A stretch of DNA of 64,000 nt from Microcoleus sp. FACHB-672 (GTDB lineage Bacteria > Cyanobacteriota > Cyanobacteriia > Cyanobacteriales > Oscillatoriaceae). The position numbers and the translations under genes are program-made. Location of the stretch: assembly GCF_014695725.1 (NCBI RefSeq), contig NZ_JACJOU010000032.1, positions 62,001 through 126,000 of the forward strand, written 5' to 3'. The notes beneath the pieces were generated by a model. That model did not search any database and was not told where the DNA came from. It was given only the letters and a program-made list of their open reading frames with translations. Of the stretch, positions 37,999 to 46,597 are shown piece after piece (the first letter of the stretch is position 1; every line of letters starts with the position of its first letter).

Positions 37999-38166
37999 AC
38001 ATCTCTTCCTCGCTGTCAACCTTGCGACTGATGTAGGTAAGTTGACTGTCAAGTAATTATTAAGAAAAGTAAATTTTCTAGATTTCTAGCAAACTCAACG
38101 TTTCTAGATTGACTGTACTTGGCATAGCGAAAGAATTTGCAGTAAGAACTTTAAGGAGTAACATCG

Positions 38167-39111
38167 ATGCAACTGAAGCCAATTAATCAGCAAGTTGTTG
38201 CAGTCGTTGGGGCTTCCAGCGGCATCGGACGTGAGGCAGCCCTTCAATTTGCTAAGCGAGGGGCAAAGTTAGTGGTCTCGGCTCGCAATGAATCCAAGCT
38301 GGCGTCTTTGGTAGATGAGATTCAGGGCTTTGGCGCTGAGGCAACCGCTATCGTTGCCGATGTATCGGTATTCGAGCAGGTCAAGGCGATCGCAGACCGT
38401 ACGGTTGAAGTTTATGGCCGGCTCGATACGTGGGTGCATTGCCCTGCCGTCGGACTCTTTGCCACATTCGACAACACCACACCCGAAGAGTTTAAGCAGG
38501 TCATTGATGTTGGCCTCATGGGACAGGTATATGGTGCAATGGCGGCACTCCCCCATCTCAAGCGTGAGGGACGAGGGGCGCTGATCCACATTTCTTCAAT
38601 GGAAGGCGTGCGAAGTCTCCCCTACCAAAGTGCCTACTCCGCAGCAAAACACGGGGTCGAGGGATTTATCGAAGCGATGCGCGTGGAGTTGCAACATGAG
38701 GGCTTACCCATCAGCGTCACGAGTGTGAAGCCGGCAGTCATCAATACACCCTTTTGGAATAATGGTAAGACCAAGCTAGGCGTGAAGCCGGCAGGAATAC
38801 CGCCCTACTACGACCCCAGGTTGGTGGCTGATGCGATCCTCCACGTCGCGGAACATCCAACGCGTGACTTCTTTGTTGGAGATGCGGCCAGACTTCTCGA
38901 TGGACTACAGCGGATCTCACCCGAACTGGCAGATTCCTTGTTGCTGCTCATCGGCTTCCAGGGTCAACGCACCAACGTGCCGAAGTCCCCAGACGATCGC
39001 AACAACCTTTACGAGCCGTTTCCAGACGATGCCAGGGTTGATGGAGACTATAGCAATTTAGTGATACCAAGCCTTAGCGACTGGCTGGCGAAGAATTTTT
39101 CTTTCCTGTGA
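38167..39111 (+). CDS. SDR family oxidoreductase, copy 1 of tandem pair
   Basis: 314 residues. SDR cofactor motif VVGASSGIGRE at the N-terminus, catalytic ISS...YSAAK near 150-156. The usual NNAG after strand 4 is replaced by HCPAVG. A C-terminal extension of about 60 residues beyond the SDR core holds a conserved DxRVDGDYSNLVIPSLSDWL block. AAGGAG precedes the ATG. It is followed 218 bp later by a close paralogue. The physiological substrate is unknown; unlike PhaB it has the extended C-terminus, so it is not a simple ketoacyl reductase. Confidence 0.87.
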   Translation: MQLKPINQQVVAVVGASSGIGREAALQFAKRGAKLVVSARNESKLASLVDEIQGFGAEATAIVADVSVFEQVKAIADRTVEVYGRLDTWVHCPAVGLFATFDNTTPEEFKQVIDVGLMGQVYGAMAALPHLKREGRGALIHISSMEGVRSLPYQSAYSAAKHGVEGFIEAMRVELQHEGLPISVTSVKPAVINTPFWNNGKTKLGVKPAGIPPYYDPRLVADAILHVAEHPTRDFFVGDAARLLDGLQRISPELADSLLLLIGFQGQRTNVPKSPDDRNNLYEPFPDDARVDGDYSNLVIPSLSDWLAKNFSFL

Positions 39112-39329
39112 GGCGCAGGAAGCGAAGCTAACGCGTAAACAAATTGTGTTGCCAGGAAAGCTAGCCTTGCAACACAATTCCTTAGAAACGAAGCGTGACA
39201 ATTATTTTTTTATCCGACAAATCATCTGTTATTCGACAGATGTATTGATTGAAAAGTTGAGTTTATAAATTTCAACTAAACGGTTCAGGCGTGAAGAATT
39301 TTGAATAAAAACTTTAAGGAGTAGCATTG

Positions 39330-40346
39330 ATGCAACTAAAGCCAATTAATCAGCAAGTTGTTGCCATCGTTGGGGCTTCCAGCGGTATCGGACGTGAAAC
39401 AGCCCTTCAATTTGCCAAGCGCGGGGCGAAGTTAGTTGTCTCGACTCGCAGCGAAGCGAAGATTGCACCCTTGGTAGATGAGATCCGTGGCTTTGGCGGT
39501 GAGGTAACCGCTGTGGTTGCGGATGTAACCGTATTTGAGCAGGTTAAGGCGATCGCAGACCGAACCGTGGAGGTGTATGGCCGGCTCGATACGTGGGTGC
39601 ATTGCCCTGCGATCGCCGTTTATGCTGCTTTCGACAAAACAAAACCCGAAGAGTTTAAGCGCGTCATTGATGTCGGCCTCATGGGGCAAGTATATGGCGC
39701 GATGGCAGCCCTACCCCATCTTAAGCGTGAGGGGCGGGGGGCGCTGATCCATCTGTCTTCAGTTTTAGGCCGGCGAAGTGTGCCGCTTCAAAGTTCTTAC
39801 TGCACGGCAAAGCACGGTATGGAAGGCTTCATCGAAGCGATGCGCGTGGAACTGCAACATGAGAAAATCCCTATCAGCGTCACGAGTGTGAAACCCGCCG
39901 CAGTCAACACACCTCTCTACAACAATGCCCTCACGAGGTTAGGCGTCAAACCGGCCAGCTTACCACCCTTTTACGAACCCAGTTTAGTCGCTGACGCGAT
40001 TCTCTATGTTGCCGAACATCCCACCCGCGACTTCCTGGTTGGGGATGCAGGGAGAATGATAGATGTGCTACAGCGGCTTTCTCCATCACTGGTAGATTTC
40101 ATATTAGAGCGCGTCGCCTTCCGATTGCAGCGCACTGACCAGCCGAAGTCTGAAGATGGGCCAAATAATCTTTACGAGCCTATCCCATCCCATGACCGAG
40201 TTGAGGGAGACTTCAAGAACTTAGTGATACCGAGCCTTACCGACTGGTTGGATAAGAATCCAGCGCTTAAATGGGGGGCACTTGTCAGTACCGTTGCCTT
40301 AGCGTTTCTGGCGGCACAAGCCTTCAAAACTGGGGGGCAAATTTAG
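39330..40346 (+). CDS. SDR family oxidoreductase, copy 2 with C-terminal anchor
   Basis: 338 residues from the ATG at 39330 (the open frame also includes a TTG at 39327, but the ATG aligns with copy 1 and has AAGGAG). Very similar to copy 1 over the first 140 residues (QLKPINQQVVAIVGASSGIG, DTWVHCPAI, YCTAK active site). It extends further, ending in a hydrophobic segment (GALVSTVALAFLAAQAF) that may anchor it to a membrane; copy 1 stops before this. Even the region just 5' of the start is conserved between the copies, showing tandem duplication. Confidence 0.87.
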   Translation: MQLKPINQQVVAIVGASSGIGRETALQFAKRGAKLVVSTRSEAKIAPLVDEIRGFGGEVTAVVADVTVFEQVKAIADRTVEVYGRLDTWVHCPAIAVYAAFDKTKPEEFKRVIDVGLMGQVYGAMAALPHLKREGRGALIHLSSVLGRRSVPLQSSYCTAKHGMEGFIEAMRVELQHEKIPISVTSVKPAAVNTPLYNNALTRLGVKPASLPPFYEPSLVADAILYVAEHPTRDFLVGDAGRMIDVLQRLSPSLVDFILERVAFRLQRTDQPKSEDGPNNLYEPIPSHDRVEGDFKNLVIPSLTDWLDKNPALKWGALVSTVALAFLAAQAFKTGGQI

Positions 40347-40446
40347 CTTAAGCAGCATTCATCACCTTTACCGTTAACAAACTTGGGGGATAATCGGCAC
40401 CTTCTTCTCAAAGGTACGATTTAGCGATAAGTTGACATTATTCCCG

Positions 40447-41862
40447 ATGCAACCACCCCCAATCATGCCCTCGAAGAAGGACATTTTATTAATCCAGGCT
40501 GCGAGAAGTGGCGATATCGCCCAACTGCAAACTACACTCGCTCAGGGTGCTGATGTTAATGCAACGAATCAAGATGGCACCTCTGCTTTAATGTTTGCCG
40601 CCCAGTATGGCTACACCGAGATTGTTCGGCTGTTGCTGGATGCCGGCGCGGATGTCAATTTTGCCAGAAAACGCTTTGGGATTACGGCGTTAATGTTAGC
40701 CGCCGCTAATCAGAGAGTTGACACGGTGCGACTTTTGGTATCTAGAAACGCAGAGGTGAATGCTAAAAATGATGATGGCAGCACCGCGTTAATGGCGGCA
40801 GCACTTAAAGGAAATCTTGAGTGTGTGCGAATCTTGCTGGATGCTGGCGCACAGGTTAATGTCCAAGATAAGGATGATGATACTGCGCTGAAACTGGCCC
40901 TCAAGTCTTCTAACGCTGCTGTGGTAAAGCTTTTGCTTGAAAATGGGGCAGATGCGAATGTGATCGCAGAGGACGGCAAAACTGCGGTTATGCAAGCAGT
41001 TGAAGCAGGAAACTTAACTGTTGTAGAGGCTTTGTTAAATGCCGGCACTGATGTCAATGTCAACGACGAAGAAGGCGAGACAGCGCTGACATTAGCCGCA
41101 GATAGCGGTAATACCGACATCGTGCAAGCCTTACTGAATGCCGGCGCTGATGTTAACACCAAAAATCCGGATGGATGGACAGCGCTAATGGCGGCGGCAG
41201 CAGGGGGTTATACAGAGACTGTGACTGCCTTGCTGAATGCCGGCGCAGATATCAATGCCAAAAATAATGATGGGGAAACAGCCTTACATTTAGCGGCTGT
41301 GGAAGGTCATGCCGGCGTTGTAGAACGGCTTGTCAACCAAGGTGCAGATATATTAGCAAAGAATCGGCTGGGTGACACGGCTTTAATGGTTGCCGTCTTG
41401 CACAATCACAGCAAAACAGTAGAAATTTTGCTTCAAGGTGAGAAAGAGCAAGTGCAGTCTCTTTTGAAAGCAAGGAACACTGGGGAAACCGTATTAACTT
41501 TAGCTGCAAGTGCCGGCCATCTGGAAACCGTGCAAGTATTGCTCAAGGCCGGTGTTCATCCTAACACGCGTTCGGAGGATGGAAAAACAGCGCTGATGAA
41601 AGCTGCTGATCGTGGTAAAGCTGAAGTCATTCAAGCCTTATTAGCAGCCGGTGCCGATGTGAATCTTTTGGATAATGCCGGCGCGTCAGCGTTAATGTGG
41701 GCAGCGCATCGGGGGCATGAGGGCGCTATTAAGCAATTGCTAGATGCCGATGTGGATGTAAACGTAAAAAACCGGGGAGGTTACACCGCTTCAATGATTG
41801 CGGATTTCAACGGTTATAAAAATGTAGTGAAATTGCTTAAAGCTGCCGGTGCTCTAGAGTGA
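40447..41862 (+). CDS. Ankyrin-repeat protein
   Basis: About 471 residues made almost entirely of ankyrin repeats of about 33 residues; I count roughly 14, each with the DGxTALMxAA...LLxAGADVN pattern. No other domain, signal peptide or membrane helix is seen. One repeat (around ILLQGEKEQVQSLLKARNTG) carries a short insertion. Ankyrin proteins act as binding scaffolds; the partner is not predictable. The start is uncertain: a TTG at 40432, ATG at 40447 and ATG at 40465 are all in frame, none with a clear ribosome binding site. Confidence 0.9.
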   Translation: MQPPPIMPSKKDILLIQAARSGDIAQLQTTLAQGADVNATNQDGTSALMFAAQYGYTEIVRLLLDAGADVNFARKRFGITALMLAAANQRVDTVRLLVSRNAEVNAKNDDGSTALMAAALKGNLECVRILLDAGAQVNVQDKDDDTALKLALKSSNAAVVKLLLENGADANVIAEDGKTAVMQAVEAGNLTVVEALLNAGTDVNVNDEEGETALTLAADSGNTDIVQALLNAGADVNTKNPDGWTALMAAAAGGYTETVTALLNAGADINAKNNDGETALHLAAVEGHAGVVERLVNQGADILAKNRLGDTALMVAVLHNHSKTVEILLQGEKEQVQSLLKARNTGETVLTLAASAGHLETVQVLLKAGVHPNTRSEDGKTALMKAADRGKAEVIQALLAAGADVNLLDNAGASALMWAAHRGHEGAIKQLLDADVDVNVKNRGGYTASMIADFNGYKNVVKLLKAAGALE

Positions 41863-42227
41863 GATGAATTAGGGGAGGTTAAAAGGTTTGGGGACTTGTG
41901 GCAAAAACTAGGGATGGAATATTTAACCACAGATAAACACAGATAACACAGATGATAAACCCCCATTATCTGCGTTTATCTGCGTTTATCTGCGTGCATC
42001 TGCGGTTAAAATAATATACCTTTAACCCCCACAAATGATAAATCGGCTTTATCCGTATTTATCTCTATTTATCTATGTATCCCCCTATGCCGATGCCGAT
42101 CCCTTCGGCACGCTACGCTATCATCTGTGGGAAAATATACTTCCGCAAAATATATGATTCTTTAACTTGGAAATAAATCCCCAAATCCCAGCTTCACCCC
42201 CAACAAACTACTAGAGAGTGCGAAGAA
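41863..42227. repeat. Spacer with inverted ATCTGCG/CACAGAT repeat array
   Basis: 365 bp without a gene. Tandem CACAGATAA units (41922-41953) are mirrored by tandem ATCTGCGTTT units (41968-42010), giving a long imperfect hairpin. A similar TTTATC-rich tract follows (42040-42075), then a GCCGATCCCTTCGGC mini-hairpin near 42096. These are typical repetitive spacer elements of filamentous cyanobacteria. Confidence 0.75.
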
Positions 42228-44156
42228 ATGAAAATATTTGTGCCGGGACGACTTTGCCTGTTTGGCGAACACAGCGATTGGGCAGGCGGTTACCGCTCAA
42301 TTAATCCCGATTTAGAAAAAGGATACGCCCTGATTGCCGGCACCAATCAGGGACTTTATGCAGAAGTTAAACCTCATCCAACTCAGTTCATTCTTCGCAT
42401 CTCCCTCAGTGATGGCAGCCGGCAAGAAATACAGCTTCCGATGGATGAGAAAACACTGCTTGCTGAAGCTGAAAAAGGCGGTTTTTTCAGTTATGCTGCT
42501 GGTGTTGCTTATCAATTTCTCACCCAGTATGGCGTGTTCGGGCTAGAGATTGATAACTACTTAACTGATTTGCCGGCTCAGAAAGGGTTAGCATCCAGTG
42601 CTGCGATTTGTGTGCTTGTAGCACGGGCGTTTAATCGCGTATATAAATTAAAAATGATGGTTCGCCAAGAAATGGAATTGGCTTATTTAGGTGAAATCTT
42701 GACCCCCTCTCGCTGTGGGCGAATGGATCAAGCTTGCGCTTATGGAAGCCAACCTATTTTAATGATTTTTGATGGTGATTGTACGGATGTTATTGAGTTA
42801 AAGCTCCAGAAAAATTTATTTTTTGTCATCGTAGATTTGGGTGCCGGCAAAAACACAAAGGAAATATTAAACCGGCTCAATCAGTGTTATCCGTTTGCTG
42901 ACAATGAAGTGCAGCAGAATGTTCAGAAATATCTCGGTGCGATTAATTCTGAAATTACACAGCAAGCAGTTGAAGCCCTAGAAAAAGGCGATGCTGAACA
43001 AATTGGGGCGTTAATGAAACGGGCACAGGCAGAATTCGATCAACATTTAATCCCTGCTTGTCCATCCGAATTAACTGCGCGGGTTTTGCACCAACTTCTG
43101 AATTACGAACCCATTCAACCTTTTATTTTAGGGGGGAAAGGGGTTGGTTCGCAAGGCGATGGTTCCGTACAGTTTATCGTAAAAGACGAGGAAAGCCAAC
43201 AGCAAGTTGTTAAAATTATTGAGCGAGATTTTCCCCAAATGCAATCCTTAAAACTCACACTTCAGGCAGAGAAAAAAGTTCGCAAGGCGGTGATTCCGGC
43301 TGCCGGTTTTGGTACTCGTTTGTTCCCCGCTACGAAGGCGATCAAGAAGGAACTTTTCCCGATTATCGATAAAGATGGCAGGGCTAAGCCGGTGATTTTG
43401 GCAATTGTTGAAGAAGCCCTTAGCGCCGGCATCGAAGAAGTGGGGATTGTGGTGCAAACCGGCGATCGCGAGTTGTTTGAGAATTTCTTTAAAAATCCGC
43501 CGGCACCTGCACTTTTTAAGAAGTTATCTCAGCAGAACCAGGAATACTGCCGGTATTTAGAAGATTTAGGACATAGAATTACAATTCTGACACAAGACGT
43601 TCAAGAAGGCTACGGTCATGCCGTTTTTTGTGCCAGAGAATGGGTGGGAGATCAACCATTTTTGCTGATGCTGGGCGATCACGTTTATTCATCGGAAACA
43701 GAGACTTCTTGCGCTCGTCAAATAATCGAAATATACGAGCAAGTTGAGCAAAGTGTTTTGGGTTTAACGGTGATGTCGGCAGAAATTATTTCCAAAGCCG
43801 GTTGCGTTGCCGGTTTCTGGCAAGAACCCCAGTCGATCCTTTCAATCACGCAACTTTATGAAAAGCCCACAATTGAGTACGCACGCCAACATCTGCGTGT
43901 AGACGGAATGCCAGAAGATCAGTTCCTGTGCGCTTTCGGATTATATGTCTTCACGCCAAAGATTTTTGACAGCTTAGAAGAGAACATTAATAACAACTTG
44001 CGGGATAAGGGCGAATTTCAGCTAACATCCGGGGTAGAAAGATTGCGGCAGGATGAAGGAATCACCGGCTACCTTGTCAAGGGTAAATGTTTTGACACGG
44101 GATTACCAGAAACTTACTGGCAAACCCTGATTGATTTTAGAAAATCTGATGGCTAA
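42228..44156 (+). CDS. GHMP kinase-UTP-sugar-1-phosphate uridylyltransferase fusion
   Basis: A 642-residue two-domain protein. The N-terminal half (about 1-345) is a GHMP-family small-molecule kinase: substrate-binding LCLFGEHSDWAGGY, ATP-binding LPAQKGLASSAAICVL, and C-terminal ILGGKGVGSQGDGSVQFIV. The C-terminal half (about 350-640) resembles GalU-type nucleotidyltransferases: VIPAAGFGTRLFPATKAIKK at its start and LMLGDHVYSS with the metal-binding aspartate. Such fusions make an NDP-sugar from a free sugar in two steps: C1 phosphorylation, then uridylyl transfer. The same logic occurs in L-fucokinase/GDP-fucose pyrophosphorylase and in plant sugar-salvage kinase/pyrophosphorylase pairs, but here kinase comes first and the transferase is GalU-like. 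The sugar is not known. Confidence 0.87.
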   Translation: MKIFVPGRLCLFGEHSDWAGGYRSINPDLEKGYALIAGTNQGLYAEVKPHPTQFILRISLSDGSRQEIQLPMDEKTLLAEAEKGGFFSYAAGVAYQFLTQYGVFGLEIDNYLTDLPAQKGLASSAAICVLVARAFNRVYKLKMMVRQEMELAYLGEILTPSRCGRMDQACAYGSQPILMIFDGDCTDVIELKLQKNLFFVIVDLGAGKNTKEILNRLNQCYPFADNEVQQNVQKYLGAINSEITQQAVEALEKGDAEQIGALMKRAQAEFDQHLIPACPSELTARVLHQLLNYEPIQPFILGGKGVGSQGDGSVQFIVKDEESQQQVVKIIERDFPQMQSLKLTLQAEKKVRKAVIPAAGFGTRLFPATKAIKKELFPIIDKDGRAKPVILAIVEEALSAGIEEVGIVVQTGDRELFENFFKNPPAPALFKKLSQQNQEYCRYLEDLGHRITILTQDVQEGYGHAVFCAREWVGDQPFLLMLGDHVYSSETETSCARQIIEIYEQVEQSVLGLTVMSAEIISKAGCVAGFWQEPQSILSITQLYEKPTIEYARQHLRVDGMPEDQFLCAFGLYVFTPKIFDSLEENINNNLRDKGEFQLTSGVERLRQDEGITGYLVKGKCFDTGLPETYWQTLIDFRKSDG

Positions 44157-44586
44157 TTAAAGCATCATGAATATTCCATCCTGATGAGTATGACTCATAT
44201 TGGTATTCAGGTTGCAGCCCTTGGAGTCAAACACATATATTGTCAGCAAGCGATCCCATCTAAAACTACAACATAGATCGCCGGCACAGTTAACCTCCTG
44301 CCACAGGGGCGCTGAGGGGCATCTGATCGCGCGTTCAATTGTTGCAAGGGTGCAGCAGAAAATTGCAGTGATCGCACGCGCAAATCATCCCAATTCGCAT
44401 TCACTGAGACAACACGGGTTCTCGCTGTCCCACTTTAAGAGTACAGAGGGATAACCTCACTGAATGCAACTTGGTAGGAAGGATCAACTCCAGGGTTAAT
44501 GCAGGTTGTTGAAACAATTAACAACCAATTTTCTGCATCAGTCGCGTTCAAAACTCAATTTAAGGCTGTGCCAATATTTACTGAAT
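44157..44586. other. Spacer upstream of the amidase gene
   Basis: 430 bp to the preferred amidase start. It contains a TGAGTATGACTCA palindrome near 44184 and no other clear structure. The open frame at 44200-44454 has no domain, coding signature or ribosome binding site and is rejected. Confidence 0.45.
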
Positions 44587-46158
44587 ATGAGGAATTCCAC
44601 CCCAGGTTTAAACTTGCAACGTCCCCGCAACTTCCTATTTGAAAAAACGCTGAGGCTGGGTTGGGTACTGCCCAGCTTTTTAGGGGTTTTTCTGCTAACA
44701 TCGCCAGTCCATGCGAACCAGCAATCTTGGCAAAGTGATGTTGAGCAAAACCAGGCTTCTGTGGATCGGGAGACAGCGCAAACGCTCACATCCCAAAACA
44801 CAGAACAACCGCCCAGTGAGCCGTTTACCGTCGCGGCGGCTGCACAAACTCAGCTTCAAAATATCGAAGTAACGTCAGAGGGGTTGATTATTCGCACCAG
44901 TGGGAGAAGTCCAGATATTAATATTAAGCGAAGTCAAAACCGCACTTCGACAACGATTGATATCGCCGGCACGACACTCTCGCCCCAGTTGCAAAGCCGC
45001 AATATTACAGTAAATAATCATGGCATCAGCAACCTGCAAGTCATCCAACTGAAAAGCTCACCGCCGGTTGCCCGCGTGATTTTAAATATGAACTCCTATA
45101 GTCCAGATGTGCAGGCATCTGCGAAGTCGGGGGGTGTGGTGGTGTGGCCTAGAGGAGGCGCAGCGCCCAGCATTGAGGCGTCTGCTCAACTGGCTACAAT
45201 ACAATCGATTCAGTTAGAAAATAACGGCACGCAAGTTTCTGTCAAAGCCGATCGCTCCCTTACCTTTACGACGGGATGGGATAGAGCAACTGCAGCTTAC
45301 AAGATCACGATTCCCTCAGCTCAGCTAGCTCAGCAAATCACGAATATTCAGCCACCCGCCGGCAGCCTTGCATTATGGGTGCGTGTTTTGCAGGAAGATT
45401 CGCAAACCGTTAGCATCCTTGTGCAACCGGGTGCCGGTGTCCAAGTGGTCGGGGTGAATCAGCCAACTGGCCAATCCCTGTCCTTGGAAATGCAACGTTC
45501 ACAAGTGGTTCTCCAGCCACCGATGCCGGATGATGATCCTGTGCCGGTGCGACAGCCAACTCCCGTACCACCTAGAAACCCGACTCAACCTGCGCCCTCG
45601 CGTCCGGTTCCCAAGGGACGAGTGGTGGTCGCCATCGATCCGGGACATGGGGGACGAGATCCCGGCGCAGTGGGAATCCGAGGTGTGCGGGAAAAGGATA
45701 TTGTCATAGACATTTCCCGGCAGGTGACGCAACTGCTAGAAGAACAGGGCGTGCAAGCGATTATGACAAGAACAGATGACCGGGAAGTTAGCCTACAAGC
45801 GCGTGTGCAGATGGCTCAACGGGCGAATGCTTCCTTATTTGTCAGTATTCACGCCAATGCAATTAATATGAGCCGGCCTGATGTTAATGGCATCGAAACT
45901 TACTATTACAGCAGCGGTTTAGGCTTATCTCGCGCGATTCACAAAAGCATTCTTCAGAGTACAGGTTCACGAGATCGGGGGGTGAGACAGGCGAGATTTT
46001 ATGTGCTTAGACAAACTTCTATGCCGGCAACTTTACTTGAAGTTGGGTTTGTCACCGGCGCGGAAGATGCTGCTAGGCTATCCAATGCCGGTTATCGCAC
46101 TCAAATGGCACAAGCAATTGCACGGGGCATTCTCCAGTACATTCAACAAGGTCGTTGA
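44587..46158 (+). CDS. amiC: AMIN-domain N-acetylmuramoyl-L-alanine amidase (AmiC type)
   Basis: About 523 residues from the ATG at 44587, with a signal peptide (LGWVLPSFLGVFLLTSPVHA). Then AMIN-type beta domains (about 75-300; IRTSGRSPDINIKRSQNRTS), a proline-rich linker (PVRQPTPVPPRNPTQPAPS), and an Amidase_3 domain with zinc ligands: His in AIDPGHGGRDPGA, Glu in GVREKDIVID and His in VSIHANAI, with catalytic Glu in LLEVGFVTG. It cleaves the amide between MurNAc and the stem peptide at septa; in filamentous cyanobacteria AmiC-type amidases make septal nanopores and aid cell communication. The frame also opens at a TTG at 44506, which would put 27 extra residues before the signal peptide. 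Confidence 0.92.
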   Translation: MRNSTPGLNLQRPRNFLFEKTLRLGWVLPSFLGVFLLTSPVHANQQSWQSDVEQNQASVDRETAQTLTSQNTEQPPSEPFTVAAAAQTQLQNIEVTSEGLIIRTSGRSPDINIKRSQNRTSTTIDIAGTTLSPQLQSRNITVNNHGISNLQVIQLKSSPPVARVILNMNSYSPDVQASAKSGGVVVWPRGGAAPSIEASAQLATIQSIQLENNGTQVSVKADRSLTFTTGWDRATAAYKITIPSAQLAQQITNIQPPAGSLALWVRVLQEDSQTVSILVQPGAGVQVVGVNQPTGQSLSLEMQRSQVVLQPPMPDDDPVPVRQPTPVPPRNPTQPAPSRPVPKGRVVVAIDPGHGGRDPGAVGIRGVREKDIVIDISRQVTQLLEEQGVQAIMTRTDDREVSLQARVQMAQRANASLFVSIHANAINMSRPDVNGIETYYYSSGLGLSRAIHKSILQSTGSRDRGVRQARFYVLRQTSMPATLLEVGFVTGAEDAARLSNAGYRTQMAQAIARGILQYIQQGR

Positions 46159-46597
46159 CAGCCGGTATCGTAGGGGAGAAGCATAAGCGTAGAAAATCTC
46201 CGATGTGAGCAAAATATTTAAACGCTCATGCTTCGCCCTTTCTTATGTTTTGCCCTTACAGTAAATAAGCATTTAAATATTTTCCTAAAATAAAATAAAT
46301 TTTGCGCTCATACTTCTGCCTTACAGTGGATGAGCGCTTAAATATTTTGCTAAGATTACCAAGGTTCTATTCCCACTGTCCAAAAGATGGTTAACCATTT
46401 CTTAACTCCTCTATTGATCAAGGACGTAACAAATCATGGGATGATGAGGTGTAGGAGGAATTTTGGGCAGATCTAAAAAATCTTCAAGGTGTATGGTCAA
46501 GCCTGCACCGACAAGTTTTTCAGTTTTACTTTAAAATGGTGAATAGTCAAGAAGTCAGAACTTAAAAGGTTTACTTTTGTAAAGAGGAGTAACGAAT
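46159..46597. repeat. Spacer with imperfect 80-bp direct repeats
   Basis: 439 bp without a gene. Two imperfect copies (about 46211-46288 and 46289-46355) share CGCTCAT, CCTTACAGT and TTAAATATTTT blocks. The second contains an inverted repeat GCGCTCAT (46304-46311) and ATGAGCGC (46330-46337). The promoter of the TPR gene should lie nearer 46500. Confidence 0.6.

Noticed and set aside
44200-44454. 84-codon frame upstream of the amidase
   Set aside because: No ribosome binding site or domain, ends before the amidase, low-complexity content.
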